DNA of 64,000 nt from positions 806,001 to 870,000 of the forward strand of contig NZ_CP014160.1 of the NCBI RefSeq assembly GCF_001543145.1. The letters are read 5' to 3'. The stretch comes from Aerococcus sanguinicola (lineage in GTDB: Bacteria; Bacillota; Bacilli; Lactobacillales; Aerococcaceae). Positions 54,335 to 61,571 of the stretch are shown in pieces; within the stretch, counting starts at the first letter, position 1; each line of letters starts with the position of its first letter. The notes under the pieces were generated by a model. It made no database searches. It saw nothing but the letters and a program-made list of their open reading frames with translations, and was not told the origin of the DNA. A program made the translations under genes and the position numbers.

Positions 54335-56299
54335 CTATTTCTTCACAATATAGCCTAGGCCTTGGCCAGCTTGGTCGGCCTGGTCGAAATCAAAGTCGAG
54401 CTGGTCATACTGGTCAGCTTCTGTAAAGACTACCACAATATCGGTCCCCTTGCCCGCTGCTCGGATGTCCTCTAAGTCCATCTCCGCCAATTCTGTTCCG
54501 ATATCGACTGGGTTGCCGACTTGAACTTTAATGGTGAAAGGTTCCCCTTCCAAATCAACCGTATCTAAACCCATGTGGATGAGGACTTCCACACCAGAAT
54601 CCGTCTCCAAACCAATCGCGTGCTTGGTAGGAAAAACACTGGTCACTTGGCCGGTGATAGGTGAAACGACCCGGCCATCTGTCGGTTCCACCGCAAAGCC
54701 GTCCCCCATCATCTTCTGGGAGAAGACCTCATCAGCCACTTCTGTAATGGCCTTGGCCTTGCCATTGGCGACACTGGCCACTCTTTCTTTAGAGGCTTCT
54801 GCCTTAGCGGAAGTCGGTGCCGCTTGGCTAGCTTGTTCGGAAGCATCTTGCTTAGCGCTCACCTTTTGCCCCGAACTATCTTTAACCAAAAAGCCGGTCT
54901 TCTTAAAGAGAATGGTCAGGGCAAAGGGGACGACTAAAGCAATCAGCATGGCTAGGAAGAACCAAGCCATGGAAGGGACCTGGATGACGAGGAAGCCAGG
55001 CAAGCCACCGATCCCAATCGAATTAGCGGTCACCTTGGTAGCTGTCGACAGGAGGCCCGCCAAGGAAGATCCAATCATCCCGGCCACTAAAGGATACATG
55101 TACTTGAGGTTGATCCCGAAGAGGGCCGGCTCCGTGACTCCTAAATAAGCTGATATAGCGGCTGGAATGGTGACCTGGGACTCCTCTTCGTCGTGGCGGG
55201 TCATCCACCACACCGCAAGCACTGCTGAACCCTGGGCAATATTCGAGAGGGCAATCATGGGCCAGAGCCCCGTTCCTTGGTAGTCTGCGATCAACTGGGC
55301 GTCGACGGCATTGGACATATGGTGGAGGCCCGTCACCACCAGGGGCGCATAAAGGGCCCCAAAGACTGCTCCGAAGAGCCAACTCAAACCTGAAGTCAGA
55401 CCGGCGTAAACAATCGACCCAATCCAGGTCCCGATCCGCCAACCCACCGGTCCTAGCACGGTATGGGCCAGGATAATCGAAGGGAAGAGGGCCAGGAAGG
55501 GAACCAGGATCATCGACAGGTACTCCGGCACGTGCTTGCGGAAGAAACGTTCCAAGTAACCCAGCGTCAAACCTGCGAAGAGAGCCGGCAATACCTGACC
55601 CTGGTAGCCAATCTTATCCAAAGTAAAGAAACCGAAGTCCCAGACCGGCACCTCCCCATTGAGGATAGCGGCCGGCGCATCATAGGCATTCAGCAATTGA
55701 CCAGAGACCAGGGTAATCCCTAAGATGATCCCCAGAATCTGGGTTCCGCCCATCTTCTTCACCACGGACCAGGTAATGCCGACCGGTAGGAAGTGGAAGA
55801 TGGCCTCACTAGGCAGCCAGAGAAAGTCATCCAAGCCCGCCCAAAAAGTACTTGCTTCTACCAGGGTTTGCCCGTCCAACATGTCCAAGGGAATCCCGCT
55901 CAACAAGTTCCTAAAGCCCAGGATCAAGCCCCCAACAATAAAGGCCGGAATAATCGGTGCAAAAACCTCTGCCATAAAGGACAGGGCCCGTTGGAAGGCC
56001 GACTGGTTACCCTTGGCCTGGTCCTTAACTTGGTCCTTACTGGTCCCCTCCAGGCCCGACACTGCTTCAAAAGCCTGGTAGAATTCTGACACCTGGTTAC
56101 CGATAATCACCTGGAACTGTCCGGCTTGGGTAAAGGTCCCCTTCACCGAGGGCAGGGACTCAATTCGCTCCACGTCGGCTTTTCCCGGGTCCTCCAGGGC
56201 AAAACGCATCCGGGTCGCACAGTGGGTCACTGCCGCCACATTCTCGCGACCCCCGATGGCCTCCACCAGGACCGCCGCATCTTCTTTAAAATCTGCCAT
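54335..56299 (-). CDS. treB: Trehalose-specific PTS enzyme IIBCA
   Basis: The 654-aa transporter imports and phosphorylates trehalose. The order is IIB (residues 1-90, phosphorylated cysteine in T-H-C-A-T-R-M-R-F near 27), IIC (about 105-470, ten hydrophobic segments), a Ser/Ala-rich linker, and IIA (about 510-650, phosphorylated histidine in V-L-I-H-M-G-L-D-T). The attached IIA makes it self-contained, unlike the IIBC-only TreB of E. coli. It starts at 56299 behind GGAGGAG and leads the treB-treC operon. Confidence 0.92.
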   Translation of the reverse strand: MADFKEDAAVLVEAIGGRENVAAVTHCATRMRFALEDPGKADVERIESLPSVKGTFTQAGQFQVIIGNQVSEFYQAFEAVSGLEGTSKDQVKDQAKGNQSAFQRALSFMAEVFAPIIPAFIVGGLILGFRNLLSGIPLDMLDGQTLVEASTFWAGLDDFLWLPSEAIFHFLPVGITWSVVKKMGGTQILGIILGITLVSGQLLNAYDAPAAILNGEVPVWDFGFFTLDKIGYQGQVLPALFAGLTLGYLERFFRKHVPEYLSMILVPFLALFPSIILAHTVLGPVGWRIGTWIGSIVYAGLTSGLSWLFGAVFGALYAPLVVTGLHHMSNAVDAQLIADYQGTGLWPMIALSNIAQGSAVLAVWWMTRHDEEESQVTIPAAISAYLGVTEPALFGINLKYMYPLVAGMIGSSLAGLLSTATKVTANSIGIGGLPGFLVIQVPSMAWFFLAMLIALVVPFALTILFKKTGFLVKDSSGQKVSAKQDASEQASQAAPTSAKAEASKERVASVANGKAKAITEVADEVFSQKMMGDGFAVEPTDGRVVSPITGQVTSVFPTKHAIGLETDSGVEVLIHMGLDTVDLEGEPFTIKVQVGNPVDIGTELAEMDLEDIRAAGKGTDIVVVFTEADQYDQLDFDFDQADQAGQGLGYIVKK

Positions 56300-56333
56300 A
56301 AGCTCTCCTCCTCAATCATTCTTTATCACCCCC

Positions 56334-56374
56334 ATTATACCCAAAGTAAACCCTTACACCAAGGAAAGTAAACC
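56334..56374 (-). promoter_or_regulatory. Promoter of treBC with two direct-repeat operators
   Basis: On the minus strand -35 TTGGTG (56362-56357) and -10 TATAAT (56339-56334) are 17 bp apart. GGTTTACTTT occurs twice, at 56374-56365 and 56352-56343, exactly 22 bp apart, flanking the -35 box. A local sugar regulator is the likely binder; no treR gene is next to the operon. Confidence 0.65.
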
Positions 56375-56424
56375 AAAATAAAAGAAGCTGGAAGGAATCC
56401 AACTTCTTGACATATGGTAGGAGT

Positions 56425-56570
56425 GAGCATCCCTTGCACGGTTGGATTTGCACTCAAAGCCCCTGGATGCAATTGGCCGCTTTCTATTTGCATTCGAAGC
56501 TTCTGAGCACAAATGGCCGCTTTCTATTTGCATTCGGAGCTTCTGAGCGCAAATACCCGCTTTCTTAGCA
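56425..56570 (+). repeat. Tandem TTTCTATTTGCATTC array
   Basis: Units of about 39 bp (CTTTCTATTTGCATTCGAAG, then CTTCTGAGCACAAATGGCCG) occur three times with slight change, preceded by a weaker unit. It marks the edge of the inverted-repeat half at 56570. Confidence 0.75.
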
Positions 56571-56584
56571 AGTCAGTTCATTAA

Positions 56585-56745
56585 ATCGAAATAACGGCAC
56601 ACAAAAAGGGCCATAATAATCTATGTTTAAATTGCTGTAGGTAGAAGCTTTCTGGCATCGAAAGGAGAATTATTATGGCCCAATTGAATTTTACAATAAA
56701 TTCCGAGGAGATGAAAACGTTACCCTTCATGACCTATATGGAATG
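56585..56745 (+). mobile_element. Remnant of a transposase gene start (IS256-like), right copy
   Basis: ATG at 56675 behind AAAGGAG opens M-A-Q-L-N-F-T-I-N-S-E-E-M-K, the usual opening of IS256/Mutator-family transposases, then stops after about 23 codons. GGGCCATAATAAT at 56619 and ATTATTATGGCCC at 56669 form the same 13-bp inverted repeat as in the left copy. Only the first tenth of a gene is present. Confidence 0.65.
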
Positions 56746-57029
56746 AATGTCGGAACTGGCTTTTGGAACAAATTTTTAAAAAAAAGGAGCTGGCACCTTT
56801 GTCCAAGCCCCAATTGCTGCCTTCGAGTGAGTGTTGTAACTTTTGAACCCTCACTCAGATGCCTTTAGTGTGGGTAAGAGTGTATCGATCCCCACTCAGG
56901 CATCTTCTCTGTGGGTTAAACCTTGCCAACCCACACTCCAGGCCTCCGAGTGCAACTTGCCCCTTGCGGATTCCCGGACCATCAGCCAACAAGTACAGAT
57001 TTTCTTAATTTTGCATGATTTTAGAAGGA

Positions 57030-57058
57030 AAACAAGCTAGGCCGAAGCCTAGCTTGTT
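57030..57058 (-). terminator. CAAGCTAGG hairpin, composite locus 6
   Basis: ACAAGCTAGG pairs with CCTAGCTTGT around CCGAAG. On the minus strand TTTTCC follows. It may end the MATE transcript. Confidence 0.7.
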
Positions 57059-57096
57059 GGATTATTATATGTTGAAGGAGCATTGCTTTTCCTTCC

Positions 57097-57214
57097 TAGT
57101 TGGGTTCGGTCTGGCAGGCTTGGAGTGATTTCACCCAAGCGGAACGATCGGCTAAAGCCGCTCTTTTCCGTTTGGGCTCCAGTCATTCAAGTCTAAGCGC
57201 AACTGCTCACACCC
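57097..57214 (-). repeat. Variable-stem hairpin, copy F1
   Basis: This minus-strand 118-nt copy has the helices TGAC/ATCA, CCCAA/TTGGG, CGGAA/TTCCG and CGGCT/AGCCG. The loop is TGGAG opposite TGAA. The ends are GGGTGTGAG and GAACCCAACTA. Confidence 0.88.
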
Positions 57215-57217
57215 TTC

Positions 57218-57335
57218 AGTCGGGTTCGCAAGAGCAGCTTTGGAGTGCTTTCGCAAGTTGGAAACGTGCAAGCGGGGCTTGCCCTTATTCCAACTTACTC
57301 CAAGCATCCAAAGCTAAACGCTCTTGCTCACACCC
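57218..57335 (-). repeat. Variable-stem hairpin, copy F2, overlapping a stop codon
   Basis: This minus-strand 118-nt copy is nearly the same as copy A at 7231. The upper stem reads AAGTTGG/CCAACTT here but AAGTCGG/CCGACTT in A: a C-G pair changed to T-A on both sides (57292 and 57259). Its GGGTGTGAG holds the TGA stop of the MATE gene. The loop is TGGAG opposite CGAA. Confidence 0.9.
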
Positions 57336-58671
57336 TTCTCCTTAACCGGCGGAAGATTTTAATATTTTGTTGGCCAGTTAGTTTGTAGTAATAGTAGATG
57401 ATGAGGGTGATGGAGAGGATAGCGGTGCTTGCTTCGACGGCGGTCATGGTGAGCCAGACGCCGGTCAAGTCCCAGAGCCGACTCATCACGAGGAGATAAG
57501 GGATGATCAGGATCAAGCCTCGCAAGAGAGAGACCAGCATGGAGGACCTTGGCGCGTTGACTGCCACGGCATAGTAAATGACAAAGAAATTGATGGCCGT
57601 CAGCGGATAAGATAGGAAGTAGAGGCGCAAGCCTGACGTGGCCATGGCGGTTAGGGCTGGGTCGGCCTGGCTGTTGAAGATAGCAACCAGGGGATGGGCG
57701 CCCACTTGGCCAAGGAGGAGGCAGAAGGCACCAAATACCAGGTAGGTCACTAAGGCCATGCGGAAAACGGCTTGAACGCTGCGGTCATCCCGCGCTCCGT
57801 AGAATTGGCTGACCAGGGGTTGGAAACCCTGACCAATCCCCGTTAGGATCGCAATAATGATGATATTTAGGTTGGCAATGATAGCATAGGCTGTCACTCC
57901 CAGATCGCCCGCCAGACTCAGTAAGACCTGGTTGAAGGCGAACATCACCACAGCTGACGAGAATTCATTCATAAAGGAGGATAAACCATTGGCTACTACA
58001 GAAGCTAAGTCGCGCCATTGGAAGTGAAAGCTGCGGAACTTCAACTGGCTGTCTCCGCGGCGGAGATGGTTAGCCGCTAAGACTAGGGAGAGGATTGGCG
58101 AGAAGCAAGTCGCCAGTGCCGCTCCGGCCAGGCCCCATTGGAGGGGGAAGATAAAGATGTAGTCCAGCACAATGTTAGCCAGGCCACCAGCCAAGAAGGC
58201 AATACTAGCTAAGCGCGGCGCCCCATCATTGCGTAGGAAAGATACCATGACAAAGTTCAAGATAAAGGCTGGTGTAAAGAGGGTGTAGACCGCAAAATAA
58301 TCCCTGGCCCAATGATAGAGCTCTCCTGATGCCCCCAAAGCTTGAAGCAGAGGGCCACGGAAGAAGAAACAGATGGCCACAATCAGCAAACTCAACAAGC
58401 CAGCAGCCAGAGCAGTCAGCGAGAAAATCTCTTGGGCCGTCCGCACCTGGCCCCGCGACTTTTGAATAGAGAAGAGGGTCGCTCCCCCTACCCCAAACAT
58501 CCAGCCCAGTCCTGAAATCACATGGACCACCGGAAGTACCAGGTTCAAGGCTGCAATCCCTTGTCCCCCAATCCCTTGGGCAATGAAGAAGGTATCCGCC
58601 AAGACAAAGAGCGAATAGCCGACCATGCTCAAGGTAGCGAAACTCACATAACGCACAAAATTCTTTAGCAT
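57328..58671 (-). CDS. MATE-family multidrug/sodium antiporter
   Basis: The 447-aa protein has twelve hydrophobic segments in two related halves, with V-L-A-D-T-F-F-I-A near residue 22, L-N-L-V-L-P near 43 and I-G-Q-G-F-Q-P-L near 240, the latter typical of MepA-like MATE proteins. Such carriers export cationic drugs in exchange for Na+ or H+. The start at 58671 has AAAGGAG nine bases upstream. The frame runs on upstream to 58761 through a terminator-like hairpin. The last codons R-R-R-V-stop come partly from the hairpin F2 sequence (AGG-GTG-TGA). Confidence 0.88.
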   Translation of the reverse strand: MLKNFVRYVSFATLSMVGYSLFVLADTFFIAQGIGGQGIAALNLVLPVVHVISGLGWMFGVGGATLFSIQKSRGQVRTAQEIFSLTALAAGLLSLLIVAICFFFRGPLLQALGASGELYHWARDYFAVYTLFTPAFILNFVMVSFLRNDGAPRLASIAFLAGGLANIVLDYIFIFPLQWGLAGAALATCFSPILSLVLAANHLRRGDSQLKFRSFHFQWRDLASVVANGLSSFMNEFSSAVVMFAFNQVLLSLAGDLGVTAYAIIANLNIIIIAILTGIGQGFQPLVSQFYGARDDRSVQAVFRMALVTYLVFGAFCLLLGQVGAHPLVAIFNSQADPALTAMATSGLRLYFLSYPLTAINFFVIYYAVAVNAPRSSMLVSLLRGLILIIPYLLVMSRLWDLTGVWLTMTAVEASTAILSITLIIYYYYKLTGQQNIKIFRRLRRRV

Positions 58672-58692
58672 ATCATCCGACTCCTTTCTTCG

Positions 58693-58748
58693 TACAAAAA
58701 GCACCCCATTTTTATGCCGCTTAGCGAAGCATAAAAATAAAGTGCTTT
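58693..58748 (-). promoter_or_regulatory. Terminator hairpin in the MATE gene leader (possible attenuator)
   Basis: On the minus strand AAAGCAC-TTTA-TTTTTATGC pairs with GCATAAAAA-TGGG-GTGCTTT, including three G-T wobbles, and ends in TTTTTG. It lies 22 nt before the MATE start codon, so the gene can only be expressed if it is read through. An upstream in-frame ATG at 58761 could start a leader peptide M-P-A-C-Q-S-T-L-F. Confidence 0.65.
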
Positions 58749-58864
58749 GGCAAGCAGGCATTGCTGCTCACTTGCTCGTCTCTAGACCCCACCTATGATA
58801 ATGAAGATAGGTCCATAATTCAAGGGCTAGTTGAGAATTTCTTCTAAGTTTTTAAGTTTGCCTC

Positions 58865-59155
58865 CTAATAACCATAGCGGATCTGAGACAGAGCTGATAA
58901 TTCCTTCAAGAGGGCTTCTTGGTCATCGGGTATAACTTGGCCGTCTGCACGCAAGGCCTTGGACAAGTCCAAGTTGAGCCGGGTCAAGATATAGGGAGCT
59001 GAGGTCCCACTCTCCTGAAATTCTAGCAAGTAATCAGCTAGGACCTGTTTCAAAGCAGGCTGGGAAGGACCTAACTTACCCTCTATCTCTTGAATCAATT
59101 TAATCGCTTCTTTGCGGCGATCTTGCCCGCCCGCAAACCATTTCAAGGCTGCCAT
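58865..59155 (-). CDS. Small cytoplasmic protein, possible bacteriocin immunity protein (EntA_Immun type)
   Basis: The 96-aa protein is helical by composition: A-L-K-W-F-A-G-G, then K-E-A-I-K-L-I-Q-E-I-E-G-K, L-N-L-D-L-S-K-A-L near 65 and L-L-K-E-L-S-A-L-S-Q-I-R-Y-G-Y at the end. The pattern of a four-helix bundle ending in I-R-Y-G-Y recalls enterocin A immunity-like proteins of lactic acid bacteria. No bacteriocin gene was found beside it. The start at 59155 is 8 nt from AAGGAGG; GTG at 59164 overlaps that site. The family call is tentative. Confidence 0.5.
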   Translation of the reverse strand: MAALKWFAGGQDRRKEAIKLIQEIEGKLGPSQPALKQVLADYLLEFQESGTSAPYILTRLNLDLSKALRADGQVIPDDQEALLKELSALSQIRYGY

Positions 59156-59210
59156 AAGCGCCACCTCCTTAATTGATTAAAATGATTATACGCCCTCTCC
59201 TCAAAAAAGA

Positions 59211-59246
59211 CAAAAAAAGCTGGAAGCAACTTAGCCTCCAGCTTTA
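59211..59246 (-). terminator. Terminator of the acidic hypothetical gene
   Basis: On the minus strand AAAGCTGGAGG pairs with CTTCCAGCTTT, followed by a T run. Confidence 0.88.
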
Positions 59247-59263
59247 AGATTTATTATTTCATT

Positions 59264-59827
59264 TTATTTTTCTGTCGTTTCTTTTTTTTCGCTATCCCCA
59301 CTGTCTTCCTTGTCAGCTTGGTCTTGGTCCTTGTCTTCTGAGGCTTGGTCTTGGCTTTGTGGGGCGGACAAGCTTTCAAAGAATGGGCGTCCTAAGTCTA
59401 GGAAGTTGCCCCGACGGAAGTTTGGGAAGAAGTTATTAAATTCTTGGTTAAAGCGTTGGTGCATTTGGTTGAAGCGGTCCATCATGGCGTCGTATTGGGC
59501 TTGGTTTTCTTCCGTTACATCCACCCAACCGGTATCTTGACCGTTCACATTCACCCGCATCTTCCGGCTAACACGAGGTTGTTCACTTGCGCTTGGACGG
59601 GATGGGGTATTTTCACTTGCCTTAACGCTGTAGTTAGCCACGTCCTTATCTTCTAAGTCATTCACATCAACTTGGAAGCGGGCATCTTTTTCTTTTAAGA
59701 AGTCTAATTTTTCTTGGTCCGAAAGGTTGGCATAGCGGATAAAATCGTCTTCATTCAGTTCAGCTAGCAAAGTTCCTTTCCCGAATTTTTCACTGTTTAC
59801 ATCTGCAGTCACTGTATAACGTTTCAT
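59264..59827 (-). CDS. Acidic hypothetical protein
   Basis: The 187-aa protein starts M-K-R-Y-T-V-T-A-D-V-N. The N-terminal part (1-70) could be a small alpha/beta domain; residues 75-90 are Ser/Pro-rich; 115-150 are rich in Asn, Gln, Arg and Phe (F-N-Q-E-F-N-N-F-F-P-N-F), reminiscent of small heat shock or chaperone-like linkers. The tail is Asp/Glu/Lys/Gln-rich and likely disordered. No signal peptide or known motif was found. AAAGGTGATC precedes the ATG. The function is unknown. Confidence 0.65.
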   Translation of the reverse strand: MKRYTVTADVNSEKFGKGTLLAELNEDDFIRYANLSDQEKLDFLKEKDARFQVDVNDLEDKDVANYSVKASENTPSRPSASEQPRVSRKMRVNVNGQDTGWVDVTEENQAQYDAMMDRFNQMHQRFNQEFNNFFPNFRRGNFLDLGRPFFESLSAPQSQDQASEDKDQDQADKEDSGDSEKKETTEK

Positions 59828-59965
59828 CAATGATCACCTTTCTTTATCATCATCTCGAGGGATCCTTTCCCTCTTCACTTATTATTATACCAAATTGGTC
59901 AGGAAAGGTCAATGATAATTAGTCAAAAATAGTCAAACTCTTTAAAATAAATCTAAGTGAATATT

Positions 59966-59994
59966 TTGTGAACGCTTTCTTTGTTTGTTAAAAT
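59966..59994 (+). promoter_or_regulatory. Promoter with overlapping cre-like site for small membrane gene
   Basis: TTGTGA (59966) and TAAAAT (59989) are 17 bp apart. TGTGAACGCTTTCT at 59967-59980 has a cre-like core over the -35 box, which would place the gene under CcpA repression. One core position departs from consensus. Confidence 0.5.
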
Positions 59995-60046
59995 AAAATT
60001 ATAAAGACCATCCTTAACGCAATCATCAAAACAAGGAGGAAGCACC

Positions 60047-60217
60047 ATGGAAAACCAAGCATTGAAAAAATTCTCTACCGGCCTCTTAACCTTCCTATTG
60101 GTATACTTTGTCAGCAGTGCCGAACCCAAGTTAATGGACCAAGAAGCCTTCATGATCATCCAGCTGGTATCAATTATTGCTGGCACTCTGGCCATTCAGT
60201 ACCTCTACCGGCACTAA
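60047..60217 (+). CDS. Small membrane protein, 56 aa
   Basis: A short frame with a very good start (AAGGAGG, 6 nt, ATG). The product M-E-N-Q-A-L-K-K-F has two hydrophobic segments (about residues 10-27 and 38-54) around the polar loop E-P-K-L-M-D-Q-E, and ends Y-L-Y-R-H. A promoter with a cre-like site lies 53 bp upstream. Family not recognised. Confidence 0.65.
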   Translation: MENQALKKFSTGLLTFLLVYFVSSAEPKLMDQEAFMIIQLVSIIAGTLAIQYLYRH

Positions 60218-60234
60218 GAAATGACACATAGCCG

Positions 60235-60455
60235 GAAGTCTGAACACACAATCAGAAGGAGCGAATGGAGATTGACCAAGGTCTAGGCACAAGCACAGCC
60301 TCCGAGTGTGGGCTGGCAAGGAACAAGCCACAAAGACAAGCTCCAAGTGGGGCTTCCTAAAACCCAAGACACAATCAGACCTTCCGAGCGGGGGTTGACA
60401 AGACTCAACACTCACTCAAAGTCTTCGAGTGTGGCTTGCTGACCGAGTCGAGTAT
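60235..60455 (+). repeat. GAGTGTGG-type array, locus 7
   Basis: Units such as CACAATCAGAAGG, CCGAGTGTGGGCTGGCAAGG, CCAAGTGGGGCTTCC and CGAGTGTGGCTTGC recur every 40-50 bp. No GGGTGTGAG hairpin stands beside it. Confidence 0.65.
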
Positions 60456-60485
60456 ATGTTAACAACACAGCTCCTACTATATAAA

Positions 60486-60530
60486 GAAAAAACAGGAATT
60501 TCCTCAACCATCGAGGGAATTCCTGTTCTT
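60486..60530 (+). terminator. Terminator after array locus 7
   Basis: AACAGGAATTTCCTC pairs with GAGGGAATTCCTGTT, followed by CTTATG. It may end the transcript of the small membrane gene. Confidence 0.75.
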
Positions 60531-60612
60531 ATGTTTATTATATATTAGTGATTCTCTATTTTTTAGTAGTGGTGAGTAGTAATTGCAGAATAGTTATTGC
60601 ATCAGCTATTGT

Positions 60613-60972
60613 GAGCAGGAGTGGAGCTTTGAATTTTGTCGTTAGCCATGAACAAGCAAGCGATGTGAATTACGGATAGTAGGCGATTAGCCGTACTAGC
60701 CAAAACCTGTTCCAAAAGTCAGCTCTGATTCCACTTCACAAAGGCTGGCCGAGCCTCTAACAAGGCTCTTCCATCCTTTGCTCCAGTGATTCAGAGCTCC
60801 CGACTTTTGTCACACTCTTATTTGAAGCTCGCTAGGCGAGAGACTTTGGCTCGAGCCGGTGCTGCTCTAGCCGTTGGAGCCTCAGCGACTTACGGATAGA
60901 GTACAAGACGGCAACAGCCGTTCTTGATCTTCTATCTTTTAACGACAAAATTCAAAAGCGAAACGGATGCTC
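60613..60972 (+). repeat. E1 interspersed repeat, long form, copy g, interrupted
   Basis: The ends match (GAGCAGGAGTGGAGC ... GCGAAACGGATGCTC). The copy is 360 bp, but about 119 bp in the middle (about 60702-60820) is a hairpin of the GTGTGAC subfamily. Without it the length is about 241, as in copy d. Confidence 0.88.
60709..60817 (-). repeat. Variable-stem hairpin, copy H, inserted in an E1 repeat
   Basis: This 109-nt minus-strand copy has GAGTGTGACAAAAGTC and GACTTTTGGAAC at its ends. Helices: AGCTCTGA/TCAGAGCT, CAC/GTG, CAAAGG/CCTTTG, GAGCCT/AGGCTC. The loop is TGGAG opposite TGAA. The flanks continue the E1 sequence on both sides. Confidence 0.9.
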
Positions 60973-61000
60973 ATCAACACCATTGCTAATAACCATTTTC

Positions 61001-61420
61001 CTAAGCGGCTTCAGATTCTGATTCAGCCTGCATTTGTTCGAGCTTAAATTCAACCTTATCGCCAGCTTTGAGTTCTGTCTGGTCAGCGCCTTTAGGGGCC
61101 ATCTCACCATTGACATAATACATCCAATATACTTCATTACCTTCATCCTGGCTGACACCATTGATGGCTTTAACGAAGCCTTTATCTTCTTCCACATCGA
61201 AGTTGGCTTTCAGGGCATCCATCACCTTGTCACCTTCTTGGAAGGTCACTTGCTTGGTTTCAGCTTCGCCTTCTAGGGGTTGGATGCTAAAGGTTGCTTC
61301 TTGCTTGGCTTGTTCCTCTGTCTGAGCGGTGCTTTGGTCAGCTGCTTTGTCGTCAGCGGGTTGTTGGCAGGCACCGAGCAGGGCCATCGAGGTCAGTAAT
61401 AAGAGCCATTTTTTCTTCAT
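61001..61420 (-). CDS. DUF4430-domain lipoprotein
   Basis: The 139-aa product has a lipoprotein signal with L-L-G-A-C (cysteine at residue 18), a Gln/Ala/Asp-rich spacer, and a C-terminal domain with V-M-D-A-L-K-A-N-F-D near 70, I-N-G-V-S-Q-D near 86, Y-W-M-Y-Y-V-N-G-E near 98 and G-D-K-V-E-F-K. This is the DUF4430 pattern (transcobalamin-like binding fold), often found in lipoproteins beside ECF vitamin transporters. Ligand binding at the cell surface is likely, but no transporter gene lies here. Confidence 0.78.
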   Translation of the reverse strand: MKKKWLLLLTSMALLGACQQPADDKAADQSTAQTEEQAKQEATFSIQPLEGEAETKQVTFQEGDKVMDALKANFDVEEDKGFVKAINGVSQDEGNEVYWMYYVNGEMAPKGADQTELKAGDKVEFKLEQMQAESESEAA

Positions 61421-61571
61421 GGTAGATCCTCCTTAAGTTCTAATACTTTAACTTTAAGCGATTCCAGGCATAAGGTCAATCCTTTCTCGATCTTTAAGCC
61501 TAAAAAAATGCGATAGGATGGAAGTATGTTATAGTTAGATTAGATAATTATCATGAAAAAGGAGGACCTCC

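Larger units (their letters stand above)
56570..57090 (-). repeat. Right half of an inverted repeat pair (partner 47650-48215)
   Basis: In order from 56570 come the edge AGCAAGTCAGTTCATTAAAT, the transposase remnant, a half GTTCCAAAAGTC-type hairpin (GGCTTTTGGAAC at 56759-56769), an A run, the GAGTGTGG-type array (56805-56945), TTTTGCATGATT and the AAGCTAGGCCGAAGCCTAGCTT hairpin. Confidence 0.75.
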
